Below are positions 16,862-23,737 of a stretch of 28,912 nucleotides of DNA, in pieces; position 1 is the stretch's first letter; each line of letters begins with the position of its first letter. The position numbers and the translations under genes were made by a program. This DNA is from an uncultured Mycoplasmatota bacterium (GTDB lineage: Bacteria > Bacillota_I > Bacilli_A > RF39 > UBA660), in contig URXR01000008.1 in assembly GCA_900551925.1 (NCBI GenBank), positions 1-28,912 on the forward strand, written 5' to 3'. The notes beneath the pieces are model-generated. The model made no database searches. It had not been told where the DNA came from and worked only from the letters and a program-made list of their open reading frames with translations.

Positions 16862-16890
16862 ATTATAATTGAATTTTAAAAAATTGTAAA
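16862..16890 (-). promoter_or_regulatory. Sigma-A promoter of nusB-xseA-xseB
   Basis: TTTACA at 16885-16890 and TATAAT at 16862-16867 are separated by 17 bp. The -35 element begins just after the T-run that ends the upstream RNA gene, so nusB is transcribed separately from that RNA. Confidence 0.78.
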
Positions 16891-16891
16891 T

Positions 16892-17052
16892 AAAAAAACC
16901 AAAGGTTACGGGTACGAAAACCTGTTTTTATACAGGTGGTAAATCACATAATGCCTTAAGGATTCTTAACTAATTTAGTCAAGCATTCAACACCAGCATT
17001 AATTAGATTCCCTTATCGTTACTTGTACGGTTTTAACTAGGTAACCTCTGGT
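16892..17052 (-). ncRNA. Freestanding structured RNA, possibly 6S-like
   Basis: An ORF-free stretch has all the parts of an independent RNA gene. Its own promoter places the transcription start at about 17052. The 5' end immediately enters an 11-bp closing stem (17041-17051 with 16899-16909, one G-U pair). A run of seven T follows the stem as a terminator. Inside are an ACCUGU/ACAGGU hairpin near the 3' strand and a CUUGACU/AGUUAAG hairpin capped by AAUG/CAUU pairing. About 160 nt, closed end to end with a large open interior, suits 6S RNA, but I see no diagnostic sequence. The tmRNA, SRP and T-box signatures are absent. The RNA gene is likely; the class is a guess. Confidence 0.68.
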
Positions 17053-17058
17053 AATATA

Positions 17059-17087
17059 ATTATAGCAAAGTTTTTTTTGTGTGACAA
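17059..17087 (-). promoter_or_regulatory. Promoter of the structured RNA gene
   Basis: TTGTCA (17082-17087) and TATAAT (17059-17064) have a 17-bp spacer, and TGC precedes the -10 as an extended element. It is one of the strongest promoters in the window, as expected for an abundant RNA. Confidence 0.83.
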
Positions 17088-17110
17088 TAGTATCTTGTAA
17101 ATTTTACACC

Positions 17111-17148
17111 TATTAAAAACAGCTTAAAAAATAATTTTAAACTGTTTT
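17111..17148 (-). terminator. Terminator of the two-gene ATP-grasp operon
   Basis: A stem of about 13 pairs (AAAACAGCTTAAA at 17116-17128 with TTTAAACTGTTTT at 17136-17148, one G-U) ends in a T-run on the minus strand and includes the stop codon at 17137-17139. Confidence 0.82.
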
Positions 17149-18732
17149 ATCTTTTTCATCAAACCAGATATATTTATCGATAGTGTTTCTGATTCCTTTG
17201 TTTTGAGTTATAGCCCAGCAGTATTGATGAAATACGGCGTCAGCATCATGATTTCCTTCAATTATTTGAATAGAGTCATCTTCGTTAATAACAACATCCC
17301 AACCAATATAAGGCATAGTTTTGACTACTTTAGCTGCTTCTTCGCAGGTTTTTAAAACTTTATCCCAGTTAGGAATTTGAAAACCATCAAATTTAATATT
17401 ACTTTCAGGATGTTTTTTGATAACTCCTCCGAACTTAGAACTAGCATTTCCAATTACTTTTCCAGTTTTTAGATCTACTGTAGCCATAATTCCTCCTGAA
17501 GAGAAATTATCAGTTGTACTTTTAGAACTTGCTCCCATTCTAACAGTAGCATTTAAGAAGTTGGTCTTATTATTTAATGTTATAGTTTGAACTCTTACTG
17601 TATTTATAGTGGATGGGTTTAGTTTAGCCATGGTTTTGTGTTGTTTAATAATTTCTTCAATTATACCTTGTTTATATGATTTTAGTTTAAGGTATAATAT
17701 AAAATTTAGAAGTTTGCTTTGACTAATTTTGTATTTTTTGATACCTATTCCGCAGGCAGTATCGAGTGGTTTATAAATAAGCATATCTTTATTTTTGATA
17801 AATTTTTTAAATTTGGAGAAATTTAGTTTTTCTACATTATACCAATCACGTTTAATAAATTTTTTAAATTTTTCATTAAAAAGTGGTTTTTGTTTAAAAT
17901 ATTTCCAGGTATCAGCATAATCACAATATCTGACATAAAGTTTTCTCCATAGTTCTGATGTTATATAATCTTTTTGCTGTTTTAAAGTAAGTTTATAAAG
18001 CTTTAAGATGTAATATTCATGAAAAGTACATCCACAATTTACTTGAGATTTGAAAAAGTTTAAAGCAAGCTGTCCATCATTCCAGTTCATTTCAGTTTTT
18101 ACTTTTTTCATTTCATTATCTTTTTCTTTTATGATTTCCTTGTTGGTATTAGTAGTTCTAATTTTTACTTTTTTATAGTGTGGAAGCTCTTTTAATTTTG
18201 CTATAGGTAATTTATATTTACCACTTAAAATAAATTGATAATAATTGTAACCTTTAGATTTAGCGATATCTAATCTTTCTAGAGCTTCTTTGGAAGAACA
18301 ATTATTTTTTTCCATTAGGACATTCATATACCATTTTTTATTAAGTTCTCTTTTAATTTTTCTTTTTTCTAAGGTTTCTCGTAATTCTTCTAGTTCTTTT
18401 TCATTTAGTTCCCAGCATTTGTATTCATAATACTTTTGAGGGGTTATATTCATTTCTTTAGCTAATTTTAATTTTTCTTGAAGTTTTTCATTTTTTAAGT
18501 TGCTTTCTTTTTTGATTTTAGTAAGTATCTTTTCGTTTTTCTTTATTTTTTTACCAAGCCTTTTTAATTTGTGAGCGCTTAAATCATAACCTTTGTTAGA
18601 AATATATTTTTTAATATTTAGGCCATATATTTTAGCTTCGATAACTTTAATAATAGTTTTAATTAAAGACCAATTAGTTCGTGCTTGGATTCTTCTAAGA
18701 TTTTTAATAAATCTTTTACTTCTTTTAATCAT
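17137..18732 (-). CDS. ATP-grasp protein with four N-terminal helical repeats
   Basis: This 531-aa protein ends in the same ATP-grasp domain as its neighbours: KPLDTACGIG (321-330), NTVR (377-380), TDN, KTG, HPESN (441-445), GWD (477-479) and EGN (492-494). The first 250 residues are lysine-rich and helical and repeat a unit of the form A-K-x-x-G...Y-I-x-x-K-x-Y-x-L at about 33-51, 91-109, 157-175 and 227-248. Three of the four copies have a Trp or Cys 12-16 residues earlier (W21, C145, W217). The last copy contains NCGC and runs into the ATP-grasp domain. Its start overlaps the upstream paralogue by 8 bp. Domain family is confident; substrate is unknown. Confidence 0.8.
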   Translation of the reverse strand: MIKRSKRFIKNLRRIQARTNWSLIKTIIKVIEAKIYGLNIKKYISNKGYDLSAHKLKRLGKKIKKNEKILTKIKKESNLKNEKLQEKLKLAKEMNITPQKYYEYKCWELNEKELEELRETLEKRKIKRELNKKWYMNVLMEKNNCSSKEALERLDIAKSKGYNYYQFILSGKYKLPIAKLKELPHYKKVKIRTTNTNKEIIKEKDNEMKKVKTEMNWNDGQLALNFFKSQVNCGCTFHEYYILKLYKLTLKQQKDYITSELWRKLYVRYCDYADTWKYFKQKPLFNEKFKKFIKRDWYNVEKLNFSKFKKFIKNKDMLIYKPLDTACGIGIKKYKISQSKLLNFILYLKLKSYKQGIIEEIIKQHKTMAKLNPSTINTVRVQTITLNNKTNFLNATVRMGASSKSTTDNFSSGGIMATVDLKTGKVIGNASSKFGGVIKKHPESNIKFDGFQIPNWDKVLKTCEEAAKVVKTMPYIGWDVVINEDDSIQIIEGNHDADAVFHQYCWAITQNKGIRNTIDKYIWFDEKDKTV

Positions 18733-20314
18733 TTATATCCATTCCTTTTTCCCAATATGGTTTTAATATTTTTTTGACCCCTTTATCCTCTAAAATTCCG
18801 TATACTGATTGTAAAATTTTTACATCATGATTATGATTTCCTTCGATAAATTCTGGTTCTCCTTTATCTGTTATGGCTATATCCCAACCAATATAAGGCA
18901 TGTTAGGAATTATATTAGCGGCTTCTTTTAAAGCTTTTTCAATTTTTTTCCACTCTGGAATAGCATATCCTTTGTATTTTATTTTAGAAATAGGATGATT
19001 TACATAGCGGTTACCTTTTTTGTCTGCTCCATCAGTATCTATTTTTCCGGTTTTAACATTAACTCCAGCAATAATTCCTCCGGCTGACCAGTTGTCAAAA
19101 TCATTATCTACTCCTGTTCTAAATACTGCTCCTAGAATCTTGAAATCATTATTTAAATTCATAGTTACTATTCTTAGAGAATTGCAGGATTTAGGAGAAA
19201 AAACAGCAGTTTTTTCGTGTTGAGTAATAAATTCTTCCACTATACCATTTCCCTCTCTTGTGATGTAATTATAAATTTCTTTATTTTTGTGTTCGCTTTC
19301 ATTGACAGTAAACTTTTTAAAACCTATTCCTTGTAACATATCAATTGGTTTATAAGCGATAGTTTTTAGACCTTTAATATTTTTTAGAAAATCTTCATAT
19401 GATAGGTTTTCAGTTTTGAACCACTTTCTTTTGACAAATTTTTTAAAATAGGTATTAAATAAGGCTTTGTCATGAAAATAAATGTAATTTTCTTTAAAAT
19501 CACAGTATCTTAATTTCATTTTCCAATAAGTATCAGTAGTTATATACTCTTTTTGTTCTTTAGGAGTTTTATTATAAAGTTTATATAAATAAAACTCTTC
19601 TTCATCACAACCACAGTTAAATTTTGCTTTGTTATATTCAATTCTATATCTACCTAAGGTCCAGTTTTTTTCATTCATTATTTCAAGTATGTGGGCTTGT
19701 AATTCTTTTTGTTTTTCAGCTTTTTTAGCCAGTTCTTCTTTAGTAGGTTCTTTCTTAGGTTTTTGTTTTTTATCTTCTATTTCTTCATCTTTTAAAAGAT
19801 AAAGATTGTTCATTATATAACTTTTAGAGTAATGACCTTTTTTACGAGCTTTGGCCATTTCTTCTTTAGCTTTTTCTAAAGGCCAGCCTGTTTTATTAGC
19901 AACAATTTGAGCATAATAATTTTTGTTGTGTTCATTTAGTCTCTTTAAATCTTCTAGAGTTTCTTTATATTCAGCTAGTTCGTCTGTTTGAAACTCCCAG
20001 CATTTTTTATTTATATAACCAGTATAGGTAAAGCCTATTTCATGAGCTTCTTTTACTAATTTAGTAGCTTCTTTTTTAGATATTTTCTTCATTTTTTTTG
20101 TTTCTTTTATAGCTAGTTTTTTCTTATTTAAAGTTACTCCTAATTTTTTGATATCTTTTAAACGTTTGTTATAACATTTATTTTTTAAATAGTCTGAAGG
20201 CGTAACTCCATATTTATAAGCTTTTAATAATTTTTTAATAATTTTAGGCTTACTCCAAGCGGTTTTTTCTTCAATTTTATTAATAGTTTTCAATAGTTTT
20301 TTTATTTTTTTCAT
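18725..20314 (-). CDS. ATP-grasp protein with four N-terminal helical repeats
   Basis: This tandem paralogue of the 17137-18732 gene is of the same length and architecture. Numbered from the chosen start, repeats lie near 32-50 (YGVTPSDYLKNKCY), 90-108 (IGFTYTGYINKKCWE), 156-174 (KKGHYSKSYIMNNLY) and 228-249 (FNCGCDEEEFYLYKLY). The ATP-grasp domain follows, with YKPIDMLQGIG, NSLR, FDN, KTG, HPISK, GWD and EGN. Here the widely conserved HPDSN is altered to HPISK. I place the start at the ATG at 20314 (529 aa), where GGAG lies nine bases upstream; an in-frame ATG at 20329 has no site. It is the first gene of a two-gene operon. Substrate unknown. Confidence 0.8.
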   Translation of the reverse strand: MKKIKKLLKTINKIEEKTAWSKPKIIKKLLKAYKYGVTPSDYLKNKCYNKRLKDIKKLGVTLNKKKLAIKETKKMKKISKKEATKLVKEAHEIGFTYTGYINKKCWEFQTDELAEYKETLEDLKRLNEHNKNYYAQIVANKTGWPLEKAKEEMAKARKKGHYSKSYIMNNLYLLKDEEIEDKKQKPKKEPTKEELAKKAEKQKELQAHILEIMNEKNWTLGRYRIEYNKAKFNCGCDEEEFYLYKLYNKTPKEQKEYITTDTYWKMKLRYCDFKENYIYFHDKALFNTYFKKFVKRKWFKTENLSYEDFLKNIKGLKTIAYKPIDMLQGIGFKKFTVNESEHKNKEIYNYITREGNGIVEEFITQHEKTAVFSPKSCNSLRIVTMNLNNDFKILGAVFRTGVDNDFDNWSAGGIIAGVNVKTGKIDTDGADKKGNRYVNHPISKIKYKGYAIPEWKKIEKALKEAANIIPNMPYIGWDIAITDKGEPEFIEGNHNHDVKILQSVYGILEDKGVKKILKPYWEKGMDIND

Positions 20315-20353
20315 TTTATACAACTCCATATCTATAATTTACCTTGTAAATTG

Positions 20354-20382
20354 ATTATATAATCATAGATATTATAAGTCAA
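20354..20382 (-). promoter_or_regulatory. Sigma-A promoter of the two-gene ATP-grasp operon
   Basis: TTGACT (20377-20382) and TATAAT (20354-20359) are separated by 17 bp, about 40 bp before the chosen start codon. Confidence 0.82.
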
Positions 20383-20399
20383 TAGAAAGAGATATAAAT

Positions 20400-20440
20400 A
20401 AAAAAAGAAAAGACTTAAGTTAATTTAAAATAAGTCTTTT
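20400..20440 (-). terminator. Terminator of the TtcA-like gene
   Basis: A 10-bp stem AAAAGACTTA/TAAGTCTTTT (20408-20417 with 20431-20440) is followed by a T-rich tail on the minus strand and touches the stop codon at 20440-20442. Confidence 0.82.
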
Positions 20441-21234
20441 TAATAGTCCTCTAAGAAATAATGTTTTCCTTTTTCATCTTTATATCCTAGTACAGAATCA
20501 AGATTGATATTTTCACTACTTCTTAAAATATGAATGTCAATATTTTTGTCAACTTGTCTTAAGTCATCAATTAATTTTTTTATTTCAGCTCTTTTTCCTA
20601 TTTTCTTTTTGGTTATGCTGCAAGCACAATCTAAAAAGTTAAGGTTACAATGTTTAGTCCAAGAAATAATGTCTTTTTCTTTAACATAATAAAGTGGTCT
20701 TATAAGTTCCATATTAGAAAAATTAGTGCTTTTTAATTTAGGCATCATGGTTTTATATTCTCCGGCATAAATAATATTTAAAAGAATGGTCTCAATTACA
20801 TCATCGAAGTGATGTCCTAAAGCTATTTTGTTACATCCTAGTTCTTTAGCTTTAGCATATAAAGCTCCGCGTCTTTTTCTAGCACATAAGTAACAGATAG
20901 AATTAGTATTTTCTATTTGTTTAAAAATATTACTTTCAAAGATTGTAGCTTCTATTTCTAAAAGATTTAAATTTTCTTTTATTTTGTTTAAGTTTTCTTT
21001 AGTATAACCGGGATCCATAACAATAAATTTTAAGTTAAAATTATATTTGCTATGTCTTTTTAACTCTTGCATACATTTAGCAAGTAAAAATGAGTCTTTT
21101 CCTCCGGAGATGCAGACTGCTATTGTATCGCCATCATTTATCATTTGAAATTCTTTGATACCTTTTAAAAATCTACCAAATATTTTGGTTTTATAAGTTT
21201 TTATTATACTTCTTTCTATTTCTTTTAATTCCAT
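20440..21234 (-). CDS. TtcA/TilS-type ATP pyrophosphatase, probable tRNA 2-thiolation enzyme
   Basis: This N-type ATP pyrophosphatase probably activates a tRNA base for sulfur insertion, as TtcA does at C32. Seen directly are the PP-loop SGGKDS (43-48), CYLCARKRRG with a CxxC pair, the LGHHFDDVIET motif and a later CACS. Two Cys clusters plus the PP-loop are what TtcA uses to hold its iron-sulfur cluster. The start is the ATG at 21234 (264 aa), preceded by CAGGTG. A TTG-initiated extension to 21267 would overlap the promoter -10 element. It is a single-gene unit with its own terminator. TtcA-family relatives with other tRNA targets exist in Firmicutes, so the exact modified position is not certain. 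Confidence 0.85.
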   Translation of the reverse strand: MELKEIERSIIKTYKTKIFGRFLKGIKEFQMINDGDTIAVCISGGKDSFLLAKCMQELKRHSKYNFNLKFIVMDPGYTKENLNKIKENLNLLEIEATIFESNIFKQIENTNSICYLCARKRRGALYAKAKELGCNKIALGHHFDDVIETILLNIIYAGEYKTMMPKLKSTNFSNMELIRPLYYVKEKDIISWTKHCNLNFLDCACSITKKKIGKRAEIKKLIDDLRQVDKNIDIHILRSSENINLDSVLGYKDEKGKHYFLEDY

Positions 21235-21252
21235 TGTTAACACCTGTTTTAA

Positions 21253-21281
21253 ATTATATCTTATCAAAAAACGAAAAACAA
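21253..21281 (-). promoter_or_regulatory. Promoter of the TtcA-like gene, inside the hisS terminator
   Basis: TATAAT at 21253-21258 lies 17 bp from TTGTTT at 21276-21281. The -35 element is formed by the 3' arm of the hisS terminator hairpin, so the two signals share bases. Confidence 0.55.
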
Positions 21282-21303
21282 TACTAAAATCTAGTATTGT
21301 TTT
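21268..21303 (-). terminator. Terminator of hisS
   Basis: A perfect 12-bp stem AAAACAATACTA/TAGTATTGTTTT (21275-21286 with 21292-21303) with a five-base loop is followed by a T-rich tail on the minus strand. It starts four bases after the hisS stop. Confidence 0.88.
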
Positions 21304-21306
21304 AAA

Positions 21307-22614
21307 TTATTTTAAAATATTTAGAGCTTCTTCTATAGAGATAAGTTTTTGATCTCCGGTTTCCATATCTTTAATAGTTACTTTATTTTGGTTTTGTTCT
21401 TCTTCTCCAATTATTATAACATAAGGTATTTGCAAGCGATTAGCATATTTCATTTTAGCTTTTAAGCTTTTTGTTTCGTAGTAAATAGAGGAATAAATAT
21501 TATTACTTCGTAAAGTATTTGCTATTTTTATAGCATATTTAATATTAGATTGGTCAAAAGGTATTATTAGAGCTTTGGTTAGGCTCTTAGTACTTGAAGT
21601 TATGATATTGGCTTCCTTTAATTGATAAAATAGTCTTGTAAGGCCAATAGAGATTCCAATTCCTTGTAATTTTTTATCAGTGTAGTATTCAGTTAAGTTA
21701 TCATATCTACCACCACTACAAATACTTCCTAAAGATGGATAATCATCAAGTTTTGTTTCATAAACTGTTCCAGTATAATAGTCTAATCCTCTGGCAATTG
21801 TTAAATCAATTGTAAAATAGTTTTCAGAAACTTCAAATTCTCTTAGATTAGTAATAACACTTTCCAATTCTTGAAGGCCTTCTAGAAATAAACTGTTTTC
21901 TATATTTAAGTTTTTTAAGGAGTTTAAAATTTCATCATTTGTTCCTGTTATGGAAATAAAATCATTTATCTTTTGGATATCGTTTTTAGTTATTTCTAGC
22001 TTTTCTAATTCTTCATTTACTTTAGTTAGTCCTATTTTTTCTAATTTATCTATTATTTTTAAAATCTCTGAGGCTTTATTTTGAAGAGATAGTTCGTCAA
22101 ATAAACCGTTTAAGATTTTACGATTATTGATTCTAATAGTAAATTTACCAAAGTTTAGTTTTTTAAATAAAGTATAAATAATAACTGGAATTTCAGCATC
22201 ATACATAAGATTTAAATCTTCATTTATGATATCAATATCACATTGATAAAATTCACGAAATCTTCCTCTTTGGGGTCTTTCTCCACGATATACTTTACCA
22301 ATTTGATATCTTTTAAATGGAAAGGCTAAATCGTTATATCTTTCTGAAACGTATCTTGCTAGAGGGACAGTTAAATCGAATCTTAAAGCGATGTCATTAT
22401 CTCCTTTTTTAAAGCGATAAATTTGTTTTTCGGTTTCTCCCCCTGCTTTAGCAAGTAAAATATTAGAATATTCTAAAATGGGAGTATCTAGGGGTAAAAA
22501 GCCGAAAGTTTCATAGACTTCTCTTATAGTGTCAATCATATTGTTAAATAAAATTTGATCTTCCGGTAAAAGTTCCATAAATCCGGGCATTATTTTAGGA
22601 ATTACTTTGTCCAT
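21307..22614 (-). CDS. hisS: Histidyl-tRNA synthetase
   Basis: This class II synthetase charges tRNA-His. Motif 1 lies near the N-terminus (GFLPLDTPILEY). Then come ALRFDLTVPLARYV, motif 2 in YQIGKVYRGERPQRGRFREF, the histidine-specific GLDYYTG, SGGRYDNL, and motif 3 GIGISIGLTRL, followed by the anticodon-binding domain. I choose the second ATG at 22614 (435 aa): AAAGGAG is seven bases from it but only one or two from the ATG at 22620. Length is normal. It is transcribed alone. Only 57 bp separate it from the upstream gene, so there is no room for a T-box leader of the kind found before aspS. Confidence 0.97.
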   Translation of the reverse strand: MDKVIPKIMPGFMELLPEDQILFNNMIDTIREVYETFGFLPLDTPILEYSNILLAKAGGETEKQIYRFKKGDNDIALRFDLTVPLARYVSERYNDLAFPFKRYQIGKVYRGERPQRGRFREFYQCDIDIINEDLNLMYDAEIPVIIYTLFKKLNFGKFTIRINNRKILNGLFDELSLQNKASEILKIIDKLEKIGLTKVNEELEKLEITKNDIQKINDFISITGTNDEILNSLKNLNIENSLFLEGLQELESVITNLREFEVSENYFTIDLTIARGLDYYTGTVYETKLDDYPSLGSICSGGRYDNLTEYYTDKKLQGIGISIGLTRLFYQLKEANIITSSTKSLTKALIIPFDQSNIKYAIKIANTLRSNNIYSSIYYETKSLKAKMKYANRLQIPYVIIIGEEEQNQNKVTIKDMETGDQKLISIEEALNILK

Positions 22615-22659
22615 ATTCATTCTCCTTTACTTTTTTATTGTAACATTAAATTATAAAGT

Positions 22660-22693
22660 AATAAAGTAAAAGTATGATTAATTATCATACTTT
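22660..22693 (-). terminator. Terminator of the 22678-23247 gene
   Basis: A 10-bp stem AAAGTATGAT/ATCATACTTT (22669-22678 with 22684-22693) with a T-rich tail on the minus strand. The stop codon at 22678-22680 lies within it. Confidence 0.8.
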
Positions 22694-23247
22694 CTGTTTC
22701 TTACTAGTTCTTTTTCTTCGTGATAAATTTCTCTATTAGGTTCATATTCTCTATTTATATCATTAGTTTTTTGGGCTATAGGTATAGCAACTTCTTCGCT
22801 TTCTTTTTTTAAACTCATTATTAAGTTGTAATTTTCTATGTATGGTATATCTACATATTCAAGGCTATTTAAACTAACTAGTTCATTATTATAAATATCT
22901 ATTCCGTTTAATAAATCAGTTTTATTTATTCCTAGATTAGGATTTTTAGGATTTTTATCTTGGGTAGTTTTTTCTAAAACTTTTCTTAATCTATCATAAC
23001 CTTCTTTTTGATTTTCATTATAAGTGTATCCTGAAATAAGCTTAAGAGATGCTTGATAAGCAAAATTACTGATAGATAATTTTTCATCTACTCCGTATAT
23101 ATCGTGAAAATTATGTTGGTTAAAGGCTAAAATCTTTTTGCTTTTTAAATAAACTAAATATTTAATACCATTATTATCTTTAATTTTTTCGGCATAATAA
23201 TACTCTTCATCATTTCTATTGATTATAAATTTTGATATTACTTTCAT
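22678..23247 (-). CDS. Hypothetical protein, 189 aa
   Basis: I do not recognise this protein. It has no signal peptide or membrane segment and is rich in Asn, Lys, Tyr and Glu. The first 60 residues alternate charged and beta-prone stretches (YYYAEKI, IKYLVYLKSKKIL). A middle helical part contains a GYDRLRKVLEK segment, and the C-terminal 30 residues are charged and probably disordered. It has its own consensus promoter, a strong site (GAGGGGG) and a terminator, so it is a real single-gene unit. The neighbours hisS and tRNA-Lys give no clue to its role. Confidence 0.75.
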   Translation of the reverse strand: MKVISKFIINRNDEEYYYAEKIKDNNGIKYLVYLKSKKILAFNQHNFHDIYGVDEKLSISNFAYQASLKLISGYTYNENQKEGYDRLRKVLEKTTQDKNPKNPNLGINKTDLLNGIDIYNNELVSLNSLEYVDIPYIENYNLIMSLKKESEEVAIPIAQKTNDINREYEPNREIYHEEKELVRNRKYDN

Positions 23248-23295
23248 TTGAAGTCCCCCTCGTCAGTATATAGTTATAAAAAGTACTGCCTAATA

Positions 23296-23324
23296 ATTTT
23301 ATCATTTTTGTCCTATTTTGTCAA
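23296..23324 (-). promoter_or_regulatory. Sigma-A promoter of the 22678-23247 gene
   Basis: TTGACA (23319-23324) and TAAAAT (23296-23301) have a 17-bp spacer, about 50 bp before the start codon. Confidence 0.82.
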
Positions 23325-23363
23325 TTGAATTGTTAGAGTTTTTCAATATATTACAACTTTTTT

Positions 23364-23391
23364 ACAAAAAAATTAGCTTAATGCTAATTTT
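23364..23391 (-). terminator. Terminator after tRNA-Lys
   Basis: AAAATTAGC/GCTAATTTT (23369-23377 with 23383-23391) forms a 9-bp stem with a five-base loop and a T-run on the minus strand, ten bases after the tRNA CCA end. Confidence 0.82.
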
Positions 23392-23400
23392 GATTACTAA

Positions 23401-23476
23401 TGGTGATCCCTCAGGGGCTCGAACCCTGGACCCACAGATTAAGAGTCTGTTGCTCTACCAACTGAGCTAAGGAACC
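23401..23476 (-). tRNA. tRNA-Lys(CTT)
   Basis: The minus strand folds as a 76-nt cloverleaf. The acceptor pairs GGTTCCT with AGGGATC (two G-U). The D-arm has AGCTCAGTTGGTAGAGC. The anticodon stem is ACAGA/TCTGT with loop CTCTTAA, giving anticodon CTT for the lysine codon AAG. The T-arm has GGTTCGAGCCC, and CCA is encoded. It appears to be the last element of a transcript that may also carry the 48-codon ORF just upstream. Confidence 0.97.
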
Positions 23477-23489
23477 AATGACAAAATAA

Positions 23490-23636
23490 TTATAACACAT
23501 TATGTTTATAATTTGAACTTTTTTCTTCTTTTTTTTTGTTTTTTTTCTTTGAATAAAAATATTTTAACAATAAATCTATTCCTAATATAGCATATTCAAA
23601 TTTATTAGTTTCTTTTTTAGATATTTTAAATTTCAT
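23490..23636 (-). CDS. 48-codon lysine-rich small ORF upstream of tRNA-Lys
   Basis: An ATG at 23636 is preceded by AAAGGGGG at proper spacing, the same style of site as the neighbouring 22678 gene, and opens a 48-codon frame ending at TAA (23490). The product starts MKFKISKKETNKFEYA, has a short hydrophobic stretch (YAILGIDLLLKYFY) and a very basic tail with runs of Lys. It ends 13 bases before the tRNA, suggesting a shared transcript. I cannot assign a function. The strong site and the good promoter-to-start distance favour a real gene, but the AT-rich base composition means short frames arise by chance. Confidence 0.5.
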   Translation of the reverse strand: MKFKISKKETNKFEYAILGIDLLLKYFYSKKKNKKKEEKSSNYKHNVL

Positions 23637-23661
23637 AGGTCCCCCTTTTTGAGTACCTGCT

Positions 23662-23690
23662 ATTGTAACAAAACTAATAAATTTATTAAA
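23662..23690 (-). promoter_or_regulatory. Possible extended -10 promoter for the small ORF and tRNA-Lys
   Basis: TGTTACAAT provides an extended -10 (hexamer TACAAT at 23662-23667). A weak -35 (TTTAAT at 23685-23690) is 17 bp away. The predicted transcript start lies about 19 bases before the small ORF's start codon. Confidence 0.45.
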
Positions 23691-23705
23691 AAATAGTGCT
23701 AAAAA

Positions 23706-23737
23706 GTAAAAAAAAGAGGATTTTACTTAAATCCCTT
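23706..23737 (-). terminator. Terminator of aspS and the FxLYD protein
   Basis: A 7-bp hairpin (AGGATTT paired with AAATCCC, one G-U in RNA) at about 23717-23735 is followed on the minus strand by a run of eight T. The stop codon at 23727-23729 lies in the hairpin. Confidence 0.75.

Noticed and set aside
16892..17052. Riboswitch, T-box, SRP RNA or tmRNA
   Set aside because: None of the conserved sequences of these classes is visible, and a promoter for nusB lies after the RNA's own terminator, so it is not a leader of that operon.
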